DNA of 10,556 nucleotides from Anaerolineae bacterium (GTDB taxonomy: Bacteria; Chloroflexota; Anaerolineae; 4572-78; J111): positions 1-10,556 of the forward strand of contig JAGRCC010000336.1 of NCBI GenBank assembly GCA_020433785.1, given 5' to 3'. Below the pieces are notes generated by a model. That model was not told the origin of the DNA and ran no database searches. It saw only the letters and a program-made list of their open reading frames with translations. Positions 7,578 to 10,556 of the stretch are shown piece after piece; within the stretch, counting starts at the first letter, position 1, and each line of letters opens with the position of its first letter. The translations under genes and the position numbers were made by a program.

Positions 7578-8434
7578 GAGCGCGATTCGCTTTGAAACGC
7601 TTTAGGCGCGTTTTCCAGGAAATCGGCTTGCCATTTAGCCAGTAGTTGAGGGGAGAGGTTGTACTCGCGGCAGCTTTCCATGGCGCTTTTGACCCCGCTT
7701 AAAACGTCGATAACCACTTTGGCTTTGAATTCGGGCTTAAAAGACGGCTCCGGCGTAGGGCCATTGTGAGCGGCGCCGTTGCCGTTGGCATAGGCGACCA
7801 CTTCGGTTGGGGCGGCAGGCTGGCTGTTGTTGGGGCTGCCTTGAAAGACCACCATGGTGGCGTGACCGGGTTGGTTGATACCGGCCCGGTTGAGAACCTT
7901 GCCTAACGTGAGCCCCATGATTTTGAGGTCCAGCAGCAGCGAGCAGTGTTCGACGTACCAAACGTCGAGGTTGAACTTTTCTTCCCAGGTAAGGCCATTG
8001 CGCCCGTTGATCTGGGCCCAGCCGGTTAGGCCGGGTTGCGCCTCTTGCCGCCGCATTTGGCGGTCGGAATATTTGTTTAAATACACCATCAGCAAGGGGC
8101 GCGGGCCAACCAAGCTCATCTCGCCCTTCACGATATTGATTAATTCCGGCAGCTCATCCAGACTCGATTGGCGCAAAAAGCGGCCAAACGGGGTTAACCG
8201 CTCTGCGTCCGGCAGCAGCTGGCCCTCGGCGTCGCGGGCATTGGTCAGCGTGCGAAACTTAAGGATGGTAAACGGCTGACCGTACTGGCCGGGCCGCTGC
8301 TGGCGAAAAATGACCGGCGCGCCCAGCTTGAGTTGGACCAGCAGGGCAATTACCGCCAGCACCGGCGACAAAAAGATTAGAGCCGGAATAGTGATGGTTA
8401 GATCAAGGAGACGCTTTCCGAATCGATAGTACAT
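7574..8434 (-). CDS. PglC-type phosphoglycosyl transferase with C-terminal transposase-like HTH domain
   Basis: 286 residues. The first 185 or so are a complete small monotopic phosphoglycosyl transferase, transferring a sugar phosphate from a UDP-sugar to undecaprenyl phosphate at the inner membrane face. Visible features: the N-terminal re-entrant helix with Ser23-Pro24, the basic loop RQQRPGQYG (44-52), KFRT (59-62), the catalytic pair Asp93-Glu94 in SSLDELPEL, VGPRPL (109-114) and PGLTGWAQINGRN (134-146). Ser-Pro and Asp-Glu fall at the same residue numbers as in Campylobacter PglC. Relatives are about 200 residues; here a Ser/Pro/Asn/Ala-rich linker (about 187-230) leads to a domain at 231-280 matching IS3-family OrfA (Transposase_8). 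ATG 8434 has AGGA eight bases upstream. It overlaps pglD by four bases and should act on that pathway's product. Confidence 0.93.
   Translation of the reverse strand: MYYRFGKRLLDLTITIPALIFLSPVLAVIALLVQLKLGAPVIFRQQRPGQYGQPFTILKFRTLTNARDAEGQLLPDAERLTPFGRFLRQSSLDELPELINIVKGEMSLVGPRPLLMVYLNKYSDRQMRRQEAQPGLTGWAQINGRNGLTWEEKFNLDVWYVEHCSLLLDLKIMGLTLGKVLNRAGINQPGHATMVVFQGSPNNSQPAAPTEVVAYANGNGAAHNGPTPEPSFKPEFKAKVVIDVLSGVKSAMESCREYNLSPQLLAKWQADFLENAPKAFQSESRS
7595..7744 (-). other. IS3 OrfA/Transposase_8-like helix-turn-helix domain fused to the phosphoglycosyl transferase
   Basis: Residues 231-280 of the fusion read FKPEFKAKVVIDVLSG, then K-S-(A)-MESCREYNLSPQLLAKW, then a closing FLENAPKAF. They follow the IS3/IS911 OrfA pattern position by position: F-x-x-EFKAKV, a G-x-K turn, a second helix ending in EY, a P-x-x-(I/L) recognition helix, the conserved Trp, and FLENAP-x-x-F. 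The domain normally binds transposon ends. The usual downstream leucine zipper and the DDE OrfB are absent, and pglD begins at once. Confidence 0.82.
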
Positions 8435-8512
8435 AGGTGGCTTCCTGTTTAACGAGTATAGAACCCAAGTTATTAGGGAAAATTGGGACCGTGAATTCAG
8501 TTGTTAAGGTTC

Positions 8513-8552
8513 AAAAGGGGTAGCCTCGCGCCTTTTTTAGGCCGCGGTGGCT
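8513..8552 (-). terminator. Weak terminator- or attenuator-like hairpin after the GT4 gene
   Basis: Just past the GT4 stop the minus strand can fold as AGCC, CGC and GCCT paired with AGGC, GCG and GGCT around an AAAAA loop, with a small internal loop and one bulged G. It is followed by ACCCCTTTT. The T-run is short and interrupted from the stem, so partial termination or RNA protection is more likely than full termination. The rest of the 118-base gap (8435-8552) shows only a TATACT box about 30 bases before the next start, with no convincing -35 partner. Confidence 0.3.
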
Positions 8553-9773
8553 TCAATCGAGCCCCACCGGCTGGGCAATGGTAAGGCCCTTTTGGGCCAA
8601 AAGTTCAGCGTAGACCGCGATAACTTTGGCAAAGATCAGCCGTTCGTCAAACCGTTCTTCAGCCAGACGCCGGCCCTGGTGGCCCATGCGCCGGGCGTGC
8701 TCCGGGTGCGACAGCAGCCGGCTAATGGCGGCGGTCAGCGCGTCGGCGTCAGCCAAGGGGGTCAGTAGGCCATTTTGGCCGTGGATGACCGCCTCACGGC
8801 AGCCCGGGATATCGGTGACCACACAGGGCACAGCCATGGCCGAGGCTTCCATTGGTGAGCGCGGAAAGCTCTCGCGATGGGAGGGTAGGACAAAGATATC
8901 CATCAAAGCATAGAGTTGGGGCATATCCTGGCGCAGTCCGGTAAAGACGCAGGCCTGGCCTAAGCCGTATTGGTCGGCCACCGCCGGCGTTAGCGCGTCC
9001 GGCTTATCCGCGTCAATGGGGCCCACCAGCAAAAACTTAACCTCAGGCCATTGCTGTTTAATCTGCTGCGCCGCTTGTAGCAGCTCCGAGATACCTTTTT
9101 CTCGAACCAATCGCCCCACAAAGCCGACCACCGGTTGACCGGCGGCTAAATTAAACTCCCGCCGGAGGGGGTCGAGTTGGCCCGGCTCCAGGCGGCTCCG
9201 ATTAAAGCGCTGAATATCAATGCCGTTGCCCAAAAATTGAATCTTATGCGGCGGGCAGATGCCCTCATCCAGAGCCATTTGCAGCGCCTCCTGACTTTGC
9301 GACAGAACCCGATCGGCGCAGCCGGCGGCCAGGCGGGCCATGCCGATAAATAACTTACGCCACAGCGGGTGCATGTCGGGCCGGTAATAGATGCCCCGAA
9401 AGGTATCAACCACCACCGGCACGCCGGCCAGCCGGGCGGCCAGTTGGCCCAACAGTTCGGCCTTGGGCGTGTGGCCGTGGACAATGGTGAAGCGCTCGCG
9501 CCGCAGCAGCCGCACCAACCGCCACAGCGCCAGCAAATCGGCCAGCGGCGTCACGTTGCGGGTCATGGGCAGCGGGATAAAATGGAGGCCGGCGGCTTCC
9601 AGGGCAGGGACATCCGGGCCGGGTGCGGCGATGCCGCTAACCTGGTAGCCGGCCGCCCGGATGCTGGTGAGCTGATTGAGCAGTAGATAGCGCAGCGACA
9701 GGTCAATGGTGGTAATATGGGCCACCTTGAGGGGGGCGCCGGGTTGGGCCGGGGCATGGATGTGGGTCAACAT
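8553..9773 (-). CDS. GT4-family glycosyltransferase (PglA-like, GT-B fold)
   Basis: 406 residues. It shows the two-lobe GT-B layout of GT4 enzymes: an N-terminal acceptor lobe beginning KVAHITTIDLSLRYLL (16-31), IVHGHTPKAELLG (97-109), and a C-terminal donor lobe with GFVGRLVREKG (217-227, Arg221 and Lys226 expected to hold the donor phosphates) and ESFPRSPMEA (301-310), the retaining EX7E motif with Glu301 and Glu309. It probably adds a UDP-sugar to the lipid-linked monosaccharide made by the PglC-like enzyme, as PglA does in Campylobacter; donor and linkage cannot be told. The reading frame continues up to 9965, but that start would overlap the acetyltransferase gene by about 190 bases with a non-homologous, low-quality leader. 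ATG 9773 lies one base after that gene's stop (TAAGATG), with GGTGG nine bases upstream, and gives the normal family length. Confidence 0.9.
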   Translation of the reverse strand: MLTHIHAPAQPGAPLKVAHITTIDLSLRYLLLNQLTSIRAAGYQVSGIAAPGPDVPALEAAGLHFIPLPMTRNVTPLADLLALWRLVRLLRRERFTIVHGHTPKAELLGQLAARLAGVPVVVDTFRGIYYRPDMHPLWRKLFIGMARLAAGCADRVLSQSQEALQMALDEGICPPHKIQFLGNGIDIQRFNRSRLEPGQLDPLRREFNLAAGQPVVGFVGRLVREKGISELLQAAQQIKQQWPEVKFLLVGPIDADKPDALTPAVADQYGLGQACVFTGLRQDMPQLYALMDIFVLPSHRESFPRSPMEASAMAVPCVVTDIPGCREAVIHGQNGLLTPLADADALTAAISRLLSHPEHARRMGHQGRRLAEERFDERLIFAKVIAVYAELLAQKGLTIAQPVGLD

Positions 9774-9774
9774 C

Positions 9775-10404
9775 TTAGTAGACCACCATGCCGTCCGGGA
9801 CGATGCTGCCCGGCTGAATCTGGCGCTGGGCGGTGATGATAGCGCCGGCCCCGATGAAGGCCCCCGCCCCGATCCAGTCGCCGCTGCCCAGTTGGGCGCC
9901 GGAACCGAGGTAAACGTAATCGGCCAGACGACTGTGATGACCGACCGTACTATTGGCGTTGACAATCACCCCCCGCCCCAGCGCCGCCCCGGTGTTGACC
10001 ACCGCCCCCGGGCCGATGATGGTGCCGGCCCCCATGGTGACCCCGGCGCCGATGACGGCCGAGGGGTGGATGGCGCTGACCAGCCGCTCGCCTTGAGCCA
10101 ACAGGTACTCGACAAACTGCTGCCGGGCCTGATTTGGCTCGATGGCCACAAAGACGCCGTCGTGGGGCACGGCCGTCAGGTAGTGGAAGGGGCCAAAGAT
10201 GGGCAGATCGACAAAGTGGTTGCCGCGCCGATCCGGATTGTCGTCCAGGAAGCCGACCGGTACCAGAGTGGCTTCCGGCCGGCCGGGCCGAGCCGATAGG
10301 ATATCGGCCACGACTTGACCGTACCCGCCGGCGCCGATGATCAGGATCGCTTGAAACGGATGGATGACGTTAGGGACTAAAGCTGAAGGTTTTGATATGA
10401 GCAT
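9775..10404 (-). CDS. Second PglD/NeuD-type sugar acyltransferase paralogue
   Basis: 209 residues, a diverged paralogue of the pglD product at 6948-7577. An 18-residue leader precedes ILIIGAGGYGQVVADIL (20-36); GFLDD (51-55) and VSAIHPSAVIGAG (109-121) match the family, then come hexapeptide repeats of the left-handed beta-helix. The catalytic His is retained in STVGHHSRL (152-160, His156), with Gly in place of the preceding Asp of its paralogue. The C-terminus stops at PDGMVVY and lacks the usual VPA(R/K)P(I/V) ending, so acceptor specificity may differ. It is transcribed just ahead of the GT4 gene with a one-base gap, suggesting it modifies the sugar used by that enzyme. No clear Shine-Dalgarno precedes ATG 10404 and no better in-frame start is present. 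The acyl group and acceptor are unknown. Confidence 0.85.
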   Translation of the reverse strand: MLISKPSALVPNVIHPFQAILIIGAGGYGQVVADILSARPGRPEATLVPVGFLDDNPDRRGNHFVDLPIFGPFHYLTAVPHDGVFVAIEPNQARQQFVEYLLAQGERLVSAIHPSAVIGAGVTMGAGTIIGPGAVVNTGAALGRGVIVNANSTVGHHSRLADYVYLGSGAQLGSGDWIGAGAFIGAGAIITAQRQIQPGSIVPDGMVVY

Positions 10405-10457
10405 GGTTAAGTTCGTTGTTGGATATGGTCCTATAGGTGAGTTACGCCATTGGAGAT

Positions 10458-10534
10458 TAGCCCTCCCTAAATCCCTGCCACAGGGAGGGACTTGTCTGGT
10501 CCTCCCCCCTTTGGAGGGCGTTAGAGGGGGGCTA
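10458..10534. repeat. 77-bp GC-rich palindromic intergenic element upstream of the operon
   Basis: The ends are imperfect inverted repeats: TAGCCCTCCCTAA (10458-10470) and TTAGAGGGGGGCTA (10521-10534). Inside are TCCCTG/CAGGGA with a 3-base loop (10472-10486), an overlapping CCCTCCC/GGGAGGG pairing (10461-10489), and CCTCC/GGAGG with a 7-base loop (10501-10517). No gene covers it. It lies about 50 bases upstream of the first gene, and the rest of 10405-10556 shows no clear promoter. It looks like a dispersed non-autonomous intergenic repeat. Confidence 0.6.
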
Positions 10535-10556
10535 AACAGGTCAACTGCGTAAGTCA

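Noticed and set aside
7574..7750. Remnant of an inserted IS3 element at the end of the phosphoglycosyl transferase gene
   Set aside because: No OrfB, no terminal inverted repeats and no target duplication are visible, and the 4-base overlap with pglD is intact; a domain fusion fits better.
9774..9965. N-terminal 64-residue extension of the GT4 glycosyltransferase frame
   Set aside because: It would lie wholly inside the acetyltransferase gene, has no family similarity, and a good ATG with GGTGG sits at 9773 just after that gene's stop.
9706..10299. Plus-strand open frame of 197 codons opposite the second acyltransferase
   Set aside because: It is antisense to a clearly homologous hexapeptide-repeat protein; its composition is that of a GC-rich shadow frame with no recognisable domain.
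10364..10552. Small plus-strand gene of 62 codons at the right end
   Set aside because: It starts inside the acyltransferase gene and runs through the palindromic repeat, with no similarity or convincing ribosome site.

Overview
The window looks like chromosomal DNA from a member of the Chloroflexota, most likely Anaerolineae-like. This is inferred from composition and style, not from a marker gene. The strongest hint is the surface protein at the left end, with long Thr/Pro linkers of the TATPTPT type and a repeated segment of a kind I associate with that phylum. DNA is moderately GC-rich with AT-rich islands between some genes.

All eight genes lie on the minus strand and are read from right to left. 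In transcription order they are: a PglD-type sugar acyltransferase (10404-9775), a GT4 glycosyltransferase (9773-8553), a PglC-type phosphoglycosyl transferase with an unexpected C-terminal transposase-like helix-turn-helix (8434-7574), a second PglD-type acetyltransferase (7577-6948), a PLP-dependent sugar aminotransferase (6742-5477), a membrane-bound nucleotide-sugar 4,6-dehydratase (5454-3457), a Soj/ParA-type ATPase (3448-2558) and a large membrane-anchored extracytoplasmic protein with a CBM96/DNRLRE-like domain, tandem Thr/Pro repeats and a TolB-like propeller (2467-50). Junctions are tight: three have a 4-base overlap or a gap of 1 to 8 bases, and one a gap of 22 bases. Longer gaps occur at 8435-8552, 6743-6947 and 2468-2557.

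Six of the genes make a coherent glycan-initiation module. The dehydratase, aminotransferase and acetyltransferase correspond to PglF, PglE and PglD, which in Campylobacter turn UDP-GlcNAc into UDP-N,N'-diacetylbacillosamine. The PglC-like enzyme would then load the phospho-sugar on undecaprenyl phosphate, and the GT4 enzyme (PglA-like) would add the next sugar. The extra PglD paralogue suggests a second acylated sugar. No flippase, polymerase or oligosaccharyltransferase is in the window, so the fate of the glycan (protein glycosylation, exopolysaccharide or other) cannot be decided here.

The points most worth a second look are the fusion of a phosphoglycosyl transferase to an IS3 OrfA-like DNA-binding domain, the ParA ATPase paired with a single-pass surface protein at the end of a glycan operon, and two compact palindromic elements in the non-coding gaps (6828-6909 and 10458-10534). 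No rRNA, tRNA, CRISPR array or complete insertion sequence was seen. Positions 1-49 hold no recognisable feature.
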